Assembly: GCA_030693155.1 (NCBI GenBank)
Contig: JAUYBJ010000172.1
Span: 1-32,614, forward strand
DNA from: Methylococcales bacterium
GTDB taxonomy: Bacteria > Pseudomonadota > Gammaproteobacteria > Methylococcales > Methylomonadaceae
Length of the DNA: 32,614 nucleotides
Direction: 5' to 3'
Part shown: positions 18,455 to 27,672 of the stretch, piece after piece
Position numbering within the stretch: position 1 is the first letter of the stretch
How the letters are laid out: the number at the start of each line of letters is the position of its first letter
The notes under the pieces: model-generated
The model's database searches: none
What the model was told of the DNA's origin: nothing
What the model saw: the letters and a program-made list of their open reading frames with translations, nothing else
Made by a program: the position numbers and the translations under genes

Positions 18455-19729
18455 TTAAATGCTTTTTAAACGCGCATCGTGAATACGTTTCGCTTTGCGT
18501 TTTTTCAGCCACTGAATAATGCCTGTTACCATCAACAGTAACGGCGCGAAACCTGTAATCAACACCATGATGCGTCCTGTAGTGCCGAGAATTTCGCCGT
18601 TGTGCAAGGGCAGTTGCAGATTAGTAAAAGCCGTACCCGCATTAAATTTAAACGGGTCGCGGACTTGCAGGAATTTACCGCTGTATTGATCTACCCAGAT
18701 ATTAGTCGCGCCTTTACTGCGAATTTCAGCGACTTGCCGTCCAGTGACGCGAATGCTGTCATCGGCTTTTTTCGCCAGCACTAAACGCTGAATGTCGATA
18801 TTGGGATAAGCCGCTTCAACCGCCAGAACAATGGCTTCGGGCGATAGCGGTGCCGCTCCGTTAGCGGGTGCGGATTTTGTTCTTGCATTCATTTGCATCA
18901 TCGCCGCCATGCCTGTCATGTTGTCCAGTGGCGAGAAATAATTTACAACTGGCTTAAAAACTTCGGGCAGGTTGAAATACACGCCAGAAAATGCAACCAC
19001 CATCAGAACAACAGCGGTATAAATCCCCACCGTTTTATGCAGGTCAATGTTAAAGCGGGTGAAACTGGCATTTTTTTTAATGGTAAACGCTTGTTTGATT
19101 TTGCTTAATTTCGGCCACCACAAATAAATACCCGTCATTGTCAGCACCAAAGTCAGTAATGCGGTGATGCCCATAATCAATTTACCCGTATCATCGAGTA
19201 GCAGGTTGGCGTGCAGTAGCAATACGATGGTCATTAACGAATCGTTTCTGACGCGGTCGCCTAACACCTGCCCTGTATACGGATTCACCATGACTTCGTG
19301 TAAGGGGGCGTGCATCATTTTATGCTCTTTACCGTCGTGTGCTTTGTGTTCCATCGGCACTTCATAGCGAACAAGCAACACATCATCCGCGTCTTCGGGT
19401 AACTGCATATTGGTCGCAGGAGCTTTGATGGGCGATCCCTGATTAGCAGCCGCTATCAGCATTGACAAAGGCAGGTGTTGTTGCCCTGCTTCGACCTGCA
19501 TCGTGTCGGAATTAAGCCATTTGTCGATAGCGTGATCGTAAACCAGCAAGCTGCCTGTCAGACCTGCCATGACCAGAAATGCACCCAGCCAAAGGGTAAT
19601 ATAGAGATGCAGTTTTAACAGCACTTTGCGCAAGGTGATTTTTTTCAGTGCAGCGAGTGTCTTTGTGAAATGTTTACCCGTTACGCGAGTAGGTTCGGCA
19701 ATGGGTGATAAGGGGTCGATAGTTGACAT
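18455..19729 (-). CDS. PepSY-associated membrane protein
   Basis: Inner-membrane protein of 424 residues in the PepSY_TM family (iron-regulated or PiuB-like). The opening helix LHLYITLWLGAFLVMAGLTG with SLLVYDHAIDKWL is characteristic. Further membrane segments lie near 185-205, 235-255 and at the C-terminus (MVLITGFAPLLLMVTGIIQW) before a Lys/Arg-rich tail. PepSY_TM proteins in TonB-receptor operons are thought to reduce or help import the metal or siderophore. The ATG has AGGAG nine bases upstream. It is third in the operon after the TonB-dependent receptor and the Spy-like gene. Confidence 0.88.
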   Translation of the reverse strand: MSTIDPLSPIAEPTRVTGKHFTKTLAALKKITLRKVLLKLHLYITLWLGAFLVMAGLTGSLLVYDHAIDKWLNSDTMQVEAGQQHLPLSMLIAAANQGSPIKAPATNMQLPEDADDVLLVRYEVPMEHKAHDGKEHKMMHAPLHEVMVNPYTGQVLGDRVRNDSLMTIVLLLHANLLLDDTGKLIMGITALLTLVLTMTGIYLWWPKLSKIKQAFTIKKNASFTRFNIDLHKTVGIYTAVVLMVVAFSGVYFNLPEVFKPVVNYFSPLDNMTGMAAMMQMNARTKSAPANGAAPLSPEAIVLAVEAAYPNIDIQRLVLAKKADDSIRVTGRQVAEIRSKGATNIWVDQYSGKFLQVRDPFKFNAGTAFTNLQLPLHNGEILGTTGRIMVLITGFAPLLLMVTGIIQWLKKRKAKRIHDARLKSI

Positions 19730-19833
19730 AGTTGTTACTCCTGAAAATTGAGTACAGGGAAAGTGCGAAACGCCTTTATTTCTAATATAAGCTATTGATT
19801 TAAAATAAAAGATGCTTACCCTGAAATTTAATT

Positions 19834-20160
19834 TTATTCTTTAGAACTGCCTTTTTTTCCGTGAGCTTCTCTCATCTTTTCGTGCTTTTCTTTCATTTTC
19901 GCAAACTGCTCTGGTGTCAGAACTGCTTTTATCTCCGCACTCATTTCGTCATGCAAGACTTTGCTTTTTTGTCTGTTCTGTTCAAAAATCGCTTCGACTT
20001 TGGTTTGTTGTTCGGCACTCAAGCCCAAATCTTTAGTGAGCCATTCACCTTTATTGCCTATGTTTGGATGCGCGGCAGTGGTAGTGGCGGGTGCTTCAAC
20101 TGCCATAACTGACAGTGGCAGAATCATCATTAATACGGCACTTAATAAGTGTTTTTTCAT
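19834..20160 (-). CDS. small Spy/CpxP-like periplasmic protein
   Basis: 108 residues: signal peptide 1-20 (MKKHLLSAVLMMILPLSVMA), a short linker, then a helical region with LGLSAEQQTKVEAIFEQNR and VLTPEQFAKMKEKHEKMRE, which are the two LTxxQ-type repeats of the Spy/CpxP/Zra family. The C-terminus is rich in Lys, His and Glu. Members act as periplasmic chaperones or metal-responsive sensors. The gene sits between the TonB receptor and the PepSY gene, with AAGGAA upstream of the ATG, so a metal-linked role is plausible. Confidence 0.8.
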   Translation of the reverse strand: MKKHLLSAVLMMILPLSVMAVEAPATTTAAHPNIGNKGEWLTKDLGLSAEQQTKVEAIFEQNRQKSKVLHDEMSAEIKAVLTPEQFAKMKEKHEKMREAHGKKGSSKE

Positions 20161-20230
20161 AGCATTTTCCTTTTGGTTGTGGTTAAAAAACCGTTCAGGC
20201 TGTTACACCTGAAAGATCGGGGATAAAGTG

Positions 20231-22576
20231 TTAATAGTTGTATTCGACACCTGCGCGGATTTGGAACGGACTGTCGCTGATGCCCGCTATTCCTAAATAG
20301 GTTTGGGTGTTGTTGGCATTGGAGGTGACGCGCGAGCTGTATTTGGTGTTTAACAAATTGAGGGCTTGCAGTGATACTGTCCAGTTTTGGTATTGATAGC
20401 TGCTGCGTAAATTAAACAGCATGGGGCGTGAGTAGCTGTTGGTATTTTGGATGTTGGTTTGGTAACGGCTTAGGTAGTCGGCTTCCAGTTCTACGCTTAA
20501 GTTTTTAACGGGATAAACGGTAACCCGTCCATTAACGTGATGTTTCGGTGCGCCGATCATGCTCACGCCGCTTAATTTCACCGCACCTGCATTGAAGTTG
20601 TTCCAGAAGTTAAAGTTTAACGTATGTGCCACGTCAAACTTGATCATGTCATGCGGTTGGTAGGATAGGCTGGTCTCAAAACCGCGTATGGTGACTTTAC
20701 CCGGATTGCCTGAGTAAGAAGCGGTGGTTTTGGCGGCATTGGCGGTTCTAACACCGCGTGTCACAATGGTATCAGGTAATCTCGACCATGCCGCACCACA
20801 CACCGAGGGGTTATCACTACACAATACGCTCGCGATGTAGTCATCTGTATTGGTTTCAAAGGCTGCTACGTCGTAGCTGAAGCCTTGGTCACGGAACAGA
20901 CCGCGCAAGCCCAGTTGTTTGGTAATACTGGATTCAGGTTTTACGTTGTTATTAGGATAAATGGCAGTCACGTTGCTGCTCGCTCCCGGCACTAACCAGC
21001 CGTCGGCAACACCAAACCATAGCGTGTGGTCATGAACATATTCATAACTCAAGCCGCCTTTTTTAATCAGTTTGTTGTATTCCTGACGCTGGCTGCTCAG
21101 TGCGCCGCCTCTTGCATCGAAAGTTTGTGTAAAACGTTGTTGAATATCTTCGTAACGCAAGCCGAAGTTAAAACGTAAATTGTCCAGCGAAGATAAAAAT
21201 CCGCTGTTAAACAGACCGTTCATCGGTGAAAATTCGTACTGCATAAAAGGCGCGATTTGCGTTTCGTTAAATAAACTGGCGGAGGCTTTGTTGGTTGCCG
21301 CAAGACCGTCAGGCGTGCGATTCCAGATTTCAACATCCTGATAGCCGTTAAGTACGTCTACGCCTGTATAAACGCGGGATTTGATAAAATCAAAATCTTG
21401 GCGATACACGGTGTGCGCGTTGTTTTGTCCCGTATCAACGTGTTGTTCTGTTGAACCCGTAGCACCGCCGCCGCCACCAGGAAAAGCATCTGTGCCGCGT
21501 TTATCACGTTTGGAAAATGACACTTCTAATTCGCCGCCGTCACCGATTTTCCGTTTGTAGGAAGCAAGCCCTGAGACGAATTTAAACTGTTGATATAAAT
21601 TAGGTGTAGCAGGATTAACTTGTTCCCAGTTATCCACCCATTGTTGACGGGTAAGGCTGCCCGCATTTTCCTGATACCAGTCGGTGTAATCAAAGCGCAG
21701 GGTGAGTTTTGATACATCATCAGGGTGTAAAACAATTTTGCCCGTACCAGAAAGTCGTTCTGATTTACTGCGGTCGCGCCACGGGTTGTATTTCAGCGCA
21801 CTGACAGCGGCAAAATAGCCGATGTCATTGATAGCGGTGTTTTTCAGTGTGCCACTGGCTGAACCTTGGGTACGAAAATAATCATAAGAGCCGATTTCTT
21901 GTGACAGCGAATATTCTGGATGTTCAGTGGGGTCTTTGGTGATGATATTAATCGTGCCGCCTATCGCGTTGCTGGGGAATAACACGGAGGCAGGGCCGCG
22001 TATGACTTCCATTGCGGCAATTTCTTTGGGATTGATGGTATCAGTATTGTTGGTGGTGTTGCCATTAGAGGGAGAACCGACCATAAAACCATCCACCGCG
22101 CCATTGGTGTAAGATTTACCGCCATCGGCTATGCGGATATTGCGCTGCATACTGACCCCTGGAATACGCGCTAATAGCTCACGCAAAAGATCGGTGTATT
22201 TCACTGTTTGCAGCTCTTGCTGATCAATAATGCTGCCTGCCAGCGGGGTGGTTTTAGTCAAACGTCCCAACTCGGTTCTTTTCTGCACGGGTATCGCATC
22301 GGTGTCTTCCGTCAGCCAGTTATCAATGTGCAGTTGTTTATCAGAAACCGTCATTTCATTGAGTGCAGTAATCCGTTCCTCACTACTGGGTACGTTCTGC
22401 GTTGCCGATGTTTTCGATTTTGCTGGTTTTGAATCTGATTTTTTAACCGTTTCAGCAGTCACTGGCGTTGTCATCGACAGAGCCAATGTAGGAACAGCTA
22501 AAGCAATAACGGCAGCTTTAGTTAAATGATGTTTCGCGCTCCCTCTATTTAGTATGGGATGTTTAAAATTAATCAC
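20231..22576 (-). CDS. TonB-dependent outer-membrane receptor
   Basis: Outer-membrane active transporter of about 781 residues. A signal sequence (HHLTKAAVIALAVPTLALSM) is followed by a Lys/Ser linker and a TonB-box-like ALNEMTVSDK near residue 70. The plug domain covers about 105-225 (LLRELLARIPGVSM, AMEVIRGPASVLF, GGTINIITKDP). The rest is a beta-barrel ending FQIRAGVEYNY with aromatic residues. A Gly-rich loop (FPGGGGGATG) is probably extracellular. The frame opens at TTG 22582, but GTG at 22576 lies six bases after AGGAG and is the better start. Ligand unknown; the PepSY and Spy-like neighbours suggest a metal complex or siderophore. Confidence 0.9.
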   Translation of the reverse strand: MINFKHPILNRGSAKHHLTKAAVIALAVPTLALSMTTPVTAETVKKSDSKPAKSKTSATQNVPSSEERITALNEMTVSDKQLHIDNWLTEDTDAIPVQKRTELGRLTKTTPLAGSIIDQQELQTVKYTDLLRELLARIPGVSMQRNIRIADGGKSYTNGAVDGFMVGSPSNGNTTNNTDTINPKEIAAMEVIRGPASVLFPSNAIGGTINIITKDPTEHPEYSLSQEIGSYDYFRTQGSASGTLKNTAINDIGYFAAVSALKYNPWRDRSKSERLSGTGKIVLHPDDVSKLTLRFDYTDWYQENAGSLTRQQWVDNWEQVNPATPNLYQQFKFVSGLASYKRKIGDGGELEVSFSKRDKRGTDAFPGGGGGATGSTEQHVDTGQNNAHTVYRQDFDFIKSRVYTGVDVLNGYQDVEIWNRTPDGLAATNKASASLFNETQIAPFMQYEFSPMNGLFNSGFLSSLDNLRFNFGLRYEDIQQRFTQTFDARGGALSSQRQEYNKLIKKGGLSYEYVHDHTLWFGVADGWLVPGASSNVTAIYPNNNVKPESSITKQLGLRGLFRDQGFSYDVAAFETNTDDYIASVLCSDNPSVCGAAWSRLPDTIVTRGVRTANAAKTTASYSGNPGKVTIRGFETSLSYQPHDMIKFDVAHTLNFNFWNNFNAGAVKLSGVSMIGAPKHHVNGRVTVYPVKNLSVELEADYLSRYQTNIQNTNSYSRPMLFNLRSSYQYQNWTVSLQALNLLNTKYSSRVTSNANNTQTYLGIAGISDSPFQIRAGVEYNY

Positions 22577-22710
22577 TAACAACTCCTGTGTAACTTATTT
22601 TTATAATAATTGAACAGAATGTTAAGCAATTTTTATACCATATAAATTTATTATTAAATTCAATAGGTTATTTTTTAATTTTATAAAAAATATGTTATTT
22701 AACGCATTAG

Positions 22711-22732
22711 CAGGTTAAATAACCTGTTTTTA
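22711..22732. promoter_or_regulatory. short palindrome in the receptor/kinase intergenic region
   Basis: CAGGTTAAATAACCTG (22711-22726) is a perfect palindrome followed by TTTTTAT. It lies in the 288-base AT-rich gap between the divergent TonB receptor and kinase genes. It could be a regulator-binding site or a weak terminator. No convincing Fur box was seen in this gap. Confidence 0.4.
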
Positions 22733-22864
22733 TACTGGAGAGATATACTTTGGCTTCATCGGTAGAAAACCAGTGTTTTAAGCGCGGGAATGATAAGAAA
22801 ATTGGACGATAATCCGATGGTGGAATTTATCACCTAATGGATTTTCAAACTAAACGGTATACAA

Positions 22865-23776
22865 ATGAATAGCGGTTTATTTATGAACTGGAACACCATT
22901 ACAGAACACATCTCAGCGGCAACGGGTCAGGCGTTCACTGCGCAATCAGTGCAAACGCTAACAGGTGGCGACATTAATGCGGCTTTTCGTCTGCAAGATA
23001 CGCATAAGAGCTATTTTGTTAAACTTAATCGACCTGAGCGGGTGGCAATGTTTGCCGCTGAATTTGCAGGACTACAGGCACTTGCACAAACGCAAACCTT
23101 ACGAGTGCCAGTCCCAGTGGTTTACGGGCAAAGCAATAGCCATACTTTTTTAGTATTGGAACACCTTGAGTTAGGTCGCTCTCATCCTGCGTCTGATCGC
23201 TTATTAGGGCAACAGTTGGCTCGTTTGCATCAACAAGTCCAACCGTATTTTGGCTGGCATAGTGATAATACAATTGGCAGTACCTTACAGCGCAATACAC
23301 ACACTGCCGACTGGCTGAATTTTTGGCGTGAACATCGCTTAGGATTTCAATTACAACTCGCTGCAAAAAATGGTTATGGCGGTCGTTTGCAAAATAAGGG
23401 CGAGCGACTGTGCAGCGAGTTAGGCGTATTTTTTACCAGCTATATGCCAACGCCTTCATTGTTACACGGTGATTTATGGGCAGGCAATGCCGCAACAGAC
23501 AGGCAGGGGCAGCCTGTGGTTTTTGATCCCGCCTGTTATTACGGAGACAGGGAAGCAGACTTAGCCATGACCGAACTGTTTGGTGGCTTTAGTCAGGATT
23601 TTTATGCTGCTTATCAAGAAATTTGGGCATTAAATGAAGGCTATCAAGTCAGAAAATCGCTCTACAACCTATACCATATTTTGAATCACCTTAATTTATT
23701 TGGTGATAATTATTTGCGGCAAGCTGAAAACGGCATAATTGCACTATTATCCGAAATAGGCTTTACCCGCTCGTAA
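22865..23776 (+). CDS. fructosamine kinase family protein (ketosamine-3-kinase type)
   Basis: About 303 residues of the fructosamine/ketosamine 3-kinase family (YniA-like), which phosphorylates sugar adducts on protein amines and so drives deglycation. Visible parts are the nucleotide-loop region TGGDINAAFRLQ, the ATP lysine in YFVKLNRPE, the catalytic loop LLHGDLWAGN and the metal-binding FDPACYYGDREADLAMTELFGGF. The ATG at 22865 gives the longest product; the ATG at 22883 (MNWNTITEHIS) matches the usual family start better. Neither has a clear ribosome-binding site. It lies directly before the RuMP cluster, which handles high fluxes of reactive sugar phosphates. Confidence 0.88.
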   Translation: MNSGLFMNWNTITEHISAATGQAFTAQSVQTLTGGDINAAFRLQDTHKSYFVKLNRPERVAMFAAEFAGLQALAQTQTLRVPVPVVYGQSNSHTFLVLEHLELGRSHPASDRLLGQQLARLHQQVQPYFGWHSDNTIGSTLQRNTHTADWLNFWREHRLGFQLQLAAKNGYGGRLQNKGERLCSELGVFFTSYMPTPSLLHGDLWAGNAATDRQGQPVVFDPACYYGDREADLAMTELFGGFSQDFYAAYQEIWALNEGYQVRKSLYNLYHILNHLNLFGDNYLRQAENGIIALLSEIGFTRS

Positions 23777-23872
23777 TCGCTTTAACGAGTCAACAAACAG
23801 CATAATTTATCAACAATAATAACGTCCTGATTTTATATTTTCACAGCTCACACACCAGTACAGCACTTGGCT

Positions 23873-23918
23873 CATTGAGCATTGGGCATTGACAGGTATC
23901 CCCTTTCTACTTTACAGT
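23873..23918 (+). promoter_or_regulatory. tandem heptamers and possible distal promoter of the RuMP cluster
   Basis: Three consecutive heptamers CATTGAG, CATTGGG, CATTGAC (23873-23893) run into a perfect -35 TTGACA (23889-23894), with a weak -10 TACAGT (23913-23918) after 18 bases. They lie in the 464-base gap before hxlA. The heptamers could be an activator or repressor site. Nothing here is experimentally known to me. Confidence 0.35.
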
Positions 23919-24010
23919 TACGCCCGAAAAACAAGTATTGTTTTCTTTTGTAAAAACAGCAGTAATTTGTGGCAAAATTTCAAAACATTGCCTTAGTAAG
24001 AACATCGGCG

Positions 24011-24038
24011 TTGATAATGCTAACGTAGCGTTTATAAT
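24011..24038 (+). promoter_or_regulatory. likely sigma-70 promoter of the RuMP cluster
   Basis: TTGATA (24011-24016), a 16-base spacer and a perfect TATAAT (24033-24038) lie about 200 bases before hxlA. A start near 24045 would leave a leader of about 195 bases with small hairpins (24046-24064, 24161-24177). The rest of the 464-base gap holds no gene that I can see. Confidence 0.6.
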
Positions 24039-24240
24039 GCCAACACTTCTTTTCTTAGAAGAAGCATTGAGAGTTAGCAGTGCTATATGAACGTGAAGTA
24101 AATATCAGTCTGAAATGGACAAACCATGTCAGCAGTTTGCGTTAAAGCGTTTCGAGTCTCATAGAACATCTTTCTATTACGGCTCATAACTATGTAATTA
24201 AAAACAACTAAATATAATATAACCCTTCGGAGCATTTATC

Positions 24241-24882
24241 ATGGCAAGACCGTTAATACAAATGGCATTAGACTCATTAGATTTCGATGCAACAGTAAAC
24301 CTTGCTACTTTAGTAGCACCACACGTTGATATTTTCGAGATCGGAACTCCATGTATCAAACACAACGGGATCAACTTAGTTAAAGAATTAAGAGCAAGAT
24401 TCCCTAATCACTTGTTATTAGTTGACTTAAAAACTATGGATGCTGGTGAATACGAAGCAACTCCTTTCTACGCGGCAGGTGCTGATATTTGTACAGTTTT
24501 AGGCGTATCTGGCCTTGCAACTTGTCAAGGTGTTATTAAAGCTGCAAATGCACACGGTGCAGAAGCTCAAATCGACTTGATCAACGTTGAAGACAAAGCC
24601 GCTTGCGCTCGCGCAACTGTTGAAGCGGGTGCTCAAATCATGGGTATTCACACAGGCTTAGACGCTCAAGCAGCAGGTCACACACCTTTCGCTGATTTAG
24701 AAGCAATTGCGGCATTAGGCTTACCAGTCCGTATTTCAGTTGCTGGCGGTATCAAAGCATCTACAGTTCAAGACGTAGTAAGAGCTGGCGCACACATCAT
24801 TGTTGTTGGCGCAGCAATTTACGGTGCACCTTGCCCTGCTACAGCAGCGCAAGAAATCCGCGAATTGGTTGACGCTGTATAA
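24241..24882 (+). CDS. hxlA: 3-hexulose-6-phosphate synthase
   Basis: First enzyme of the RuMP pathway: condenses formaldehyde with ribulose 5-phosphate to hexulose 6-phosphate. It has 213 residues, the normal length, in the orotidine-monophosphate-decarboxylase-like TIM-barrel fold. Diagnostic segments are QMALDSLDFDATVNLA, DIFEIGTPCIKHNGI, LLLVDLKTMDAGEYEA (catalytic Asp/Lys/Asp region), GIHTGLDAQAAGHTPF and ISVAGGIKASTVQD. A GGAG ribosome-binding site precedes the ATG. It heads the cluster with hxlB 19 bases downstream. Third codon positions are rich in A and T, unlike most upstream genes, consistent with high expression. Confidence 0.97.
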   Translation: MARPLIQMALDSLDFDATVNLATLVAPHVDIFEIGTPCIKHNGINLVKELRARFPNHLLLVDLKTMDAGEYEATPFYAAGADICTVLGVSGLATCQGVIKAANAHGAEAQIDLINVEDKAACARATVEAGAQIMGIHTGLDAQAAGHTPFADLEAIAALGLPVRISVAGGIKASTVQDVVRAGAHIIVVGAAIYGAPCPATAAQEIRELVDAV

Positions 24883-24901
24883 TTCATAGAGGCAATAACT
24901 T

Positions 24902-25435
24902 ATGCATCAGCAACTTATATTAGATAAAATCACAAGTATTTTAACGGCTACAGACGATTCTTATGATGAAAAGCTAGTTGAAATGCTTGATAAAGCCAAG
25001 CGCATTTTTATCGCAGGTGCTGGGCGTTCCAAGTTAGTTGGTAACTTTTTTGCTATGCGCTTAGTACACGGCGGTTACGATGTCAGCGTAGTTGGCGAAA
25101 TTGTAACTCCGAGTATTAAAGCAGGTGATTTGTTAATCATTATCTCAGGTTCTGGAGAAACTGAGCAATTGATAGCGTTCACCAAAAATGCCAAAAAAGT
25201 CGGTGCCAACATCGTGTTGATTTCTGCGAAAGCCAGTTCAACTATCGGCGATATGGCTGATGGTGTATTCCAGGTTGGAAAAGAAGAACTGTATGGCAAA
25301 GTTGTGGGAATGCCAATGGGAACAGTGTTTGAATTATCAACACTGTGCTTTTTGGAAGCCCTAATCTCACATATCATCTGGGAAAAAGGAATTCCTGAAG
25401 AAATCATGAGAGAAAGACACGCTAACTTAGAGTAA
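24902..25435 (+). CDS. hxlB: 6-phospho-3-hexuloisomerase
   Basis: Second RuMP enzyme: converts hexulose 6-phosphate to fructose 6-phosphate. It has 177 residues forming one SIS domain, with IFIAGAGRSKLVGNFFAMRL (phosphosugar loop), IISGSGETEQLIAF and ILISAKASSTIGD-like NIVLISAKASSTIGDMAD. The C-terminal EEIMRERHANLE is typical for the family. AGAGGC lies upstream of the ATG. It is 19 bases from hxlA and cotranscribed. Confidence 0.97.
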   Translation: MHQQLILDKITSILTATDDSYDEKLVEMLDKAKRIFIAGAGRSKLVGNFFAMRLVHGGYDVSVVGEIVTPSIKAGDLLIIISGSGETEQLIAFTKNAKKVGANIVLISAKASSTIGDMADGVFQVGKEELYGKVVGMPMGTVFELSTLCFLEALISHIIWEKGIPEEIMRERHANLE

Positions 25436-25443
25436 TTCGTTAG

Positions 25444-25469
25444 GAGCGAGTGGTGATAGCCACTCGTTC
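25444..25469 (+). promoter_or_regulatory. hairpin between hxlB and tkt
   Basis: GAGCGAGTGG pairs with CCACTCGTTC (one G-T pair) around a six-base loop, with no T tract. It may be a processing or attenuation hairpin setting the ratio of hxlAB to downstream mRNA. Confidence 0.55.
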
Positions 25470-25576
25470 TCTAGCTCTGTTTAAGTTAAAAAAATATAAA
25501 AGAACAACAACGTAACCACATCGACACATTCGATGAGAGTTACTCACTAGAATTCACTAACAAGTAGGAGAACAAT

Positions 25577-27562
25577 ATGACTTCGCGCCGAGAATTAGCG
25601 AACGCCATACGCGCTTTGAGCATGGATGCCGTACAAAAAGCCAACTCTGGACATCCAGGGGCACCTATGGGCATGGCGGACATCGCCGAAGTCCTGTGGA
25701 ACGACTACATGAGTCATAACCCGACCAACCCAAACTGGTCAAATCGCGATCGTTTCGTACTTTCTAACGGTCATGGTTCAATGCTGATTTATTCATTACT
25801 GCATTTGACTGGCTATGATTTACCCATGAGTGAATTAGCATCTTTCCGTCAATTGCACTCAAAATGCCCAGGTCATCCTGAATACGGTTATGCACCAGGT
25901 ATTGAAACAACAACTGGCCCATTAGGACAAGGTATTAGTAACGGCGTTGGTTTTGCGATGGCAGAAAAACTGCTTGCTAACCAATTCAACCGTCCAGACC
26001 ACAAAATCATTGATCACTTCACCTATGTATTCATGGGTGATGGCTGTTTGATGGAAGGTATTTCGCACGAAGCGTGTTCTTTGGCAGGTACTTGGGGTTT
26101 AGGTAAATTAGTTGCATTCTGGGACGATAACAATATTTCCATCGATGGTCATATTGATGGTTGGTACACTGATGACACTGTTAGACGTTTTGAAGCCTAC
26201 GGCTGGCACGTCATTTCAGTTGATGGACACGATTCAGACGCAATCAGTGCTGCAATTACCCTAGCACAAAAAGAAACTGACAGACCCTCTTTGATTTGCT
26301 GCAAAACAATCATCGGTTTTGGTTCGCCTAACAAAAGCGGTAGCCATGACTGTCACGGTGCGGCATTAGGTTTAGAGGAAGTTGCTTTAACACGCAAAGA
26401 ATTAGGTTGGACAGCCGAGCCTTTTGTTATTCCAGCCAACGTACAAGCAGGTTGGGATGCAAAAGCTAAAGGTGCTAAAGCTGAAGCAGACTGGAACGCT
26501 AAATTTGCAGCCTACAAAGCAGCACACCCAGATTTAGCCGCTGAATACGAACGTCGTATGGCGAATGAATTGCCTGCTAACTGGAAAGAAGCGACCGATG
26601 CTTTAATTGCTGACTTTAACGCTAAAGGTGAAAATCTGGCTTCTCGTCAGGCATCACAAAAAGCAATTGCAGGTCTTGCTCCTACATTACCTGAATTTTT
26701 AGGTGGTTCAGCAGATTTGACAGGTTCAAACTTAACAAGCTGTGCAAGTTTTACACACGTCAGCGGCAAAGAGCCAGGTAACTACATCTCTTACGGTGTA
26801 CGCGAATTTGGGATGTTTGCAATTATGAACGGTATGGCGTTACACAGTGGTTTAATACCATTCGGCGGAACATTCCATATGTTCTCTGACTATGCGAAAA
26901 GTGCATTGCGTATGGCAGCATTGATGAAAATCCGCACCATCGCTGTATTGACCCATGATTCTATCGGTCAAGGCGAAGACGGCCCAACACATCAACCGAT
27001 TGAAAATACTTCAGCATTGCGTTTCATTCCTAATATGGATGTTTGGAGACCAGCAGATTCAACTGAAACAGCGGTTGCTTGGGTTCTGGCAGTAGAACGC
27101 ATGACAGGTCCAACCAGTTTAGTATTAAGTCGTCAGGCCTTACCATTTATTGCGCGTACTGATGCACAAATCGCAGATATTCGCAAAGGTGCTTACGTTA
27201 TTTCTGAAGCCAACGGCACTGCACAAATCATCTTGATTGCCACAGGTTCAGAAGTTGATTTAGCGTTAAAATCACAAGCTGCTTTGGCTGAAAAAGGTAT
27301 TCAAGCGCGTGTTGTTTCTATGCCGTCAACCAATGTCTTCGATCGTCAAGATAAAGCATACAAAGACAGCGTATTAACACCTAGTGTAAAACGTGTTGCT
27401 ATTGAAGCTGGCGTAACTGACTACTGGCGTAAATACGTTGGTTTAGAAGGCGGCGTTGTGGGTATTGACACTTTCGGAGAGTCAGCTCCTGCTGGCGCGT
27501 TGATGAAACACTTCGGTTTCACCGTTGAAAATGTTGTCAGTAACGTAGAAGCTGTACTTTAA
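25577..27562 (+). CDS. tkt: transketolase
   Basis: Thiamine-diphosphate enzyme moving two-carbon units to regenerate ribulose 5-phosphate. It has 661 residues, full length. Signature segments are [58 protein letters not shown] (ThDP/metal motif GDG...N-like), the pyrimidine-domain [17 protein letters not shown], and [15 protein letters not shown] precedes the ATG. It is in the RuMP cluster, followed by the two repeat-protein genes. Confidence 0.97.
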   Translation: MTSRRELANAIRALSMDAVQKANSGHPGAPMGMADIAEVLWNDYMSHNPTNPNWSNRDRFVLSNGHGSMLIYSLLHLTGYDLPMSELASFRQLHSKCPGHPEYGYAPGIETTTGPLGQGISNGVGFAMAEKLLANQFNRPDHKIIDHFTYVFMGDGCLMEGISHEACSLAGTWGLGKLVAFWDDNNISIDGHIDGWYTDDTVRRFEAYGWHVISVDGHDSDAISAAITLAQKETDRPSLICCKTIIGFGSPNKSGSHDCHGAALGLEEVALTRKELGWTAEPFVIPANVQAGWDAKAKGAKAEADWNAKFAAYKAAHPDLAAEYERRMANELPANWKEATDALIADFNAKGENLASRQASQKAIAGLAPTLPEFLGGSADLTGSNLTSCASFTHVSGKEPGNYISYGVREFGMFAIMNGMALHSGLIPFGGTFHMFSDYAKSALRMAALMKIRTIAVLTHDSIGQGEDGPTHQPIENTSALRFIPNMDVWRPADSTETAVAWVLAVERMTGPTSLVLSRQALPFIARTDAQIADIRKGAYVISEANGTAQIILIATGSEVDLALKSQAALAEKGIQARVVSMPSTNVFDRQDKAYKDSVLTPSVKRVAIEAGVTDYWRKYVGLEGGVVGIDTFGESAPAGALMKHFGFTVENVVSNVEAVL

Positions 27563-27585
27563 TTTTTAAGATAACCTTGGAACGA

Positions 27586-27639
27586 GACACCTCTCACACA
27601 TGATGCCATACGATTAGTTGGCATATTGTCGGAGGTGTC
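27586..27639 (+). promoter_or_regulatory. two-tier hairpin between tkt and the membrane repeat protein gene
   Basis: GACACCTC (27586-27593) pairs exactly with GAGGTGTC (27632-27639), enclosing a second exact pair ATGCCA (27603-27608) and TGGCAT (27619-27624). No T tract follows. It ends 33 bases before the next start codon, so it could control translation or processing of the two repeat-protein genes. Confidence 0.6.
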
Positions 27640-27672
27640 ACGAACCACTTCTTCCGACTCATAGGTGATCGT

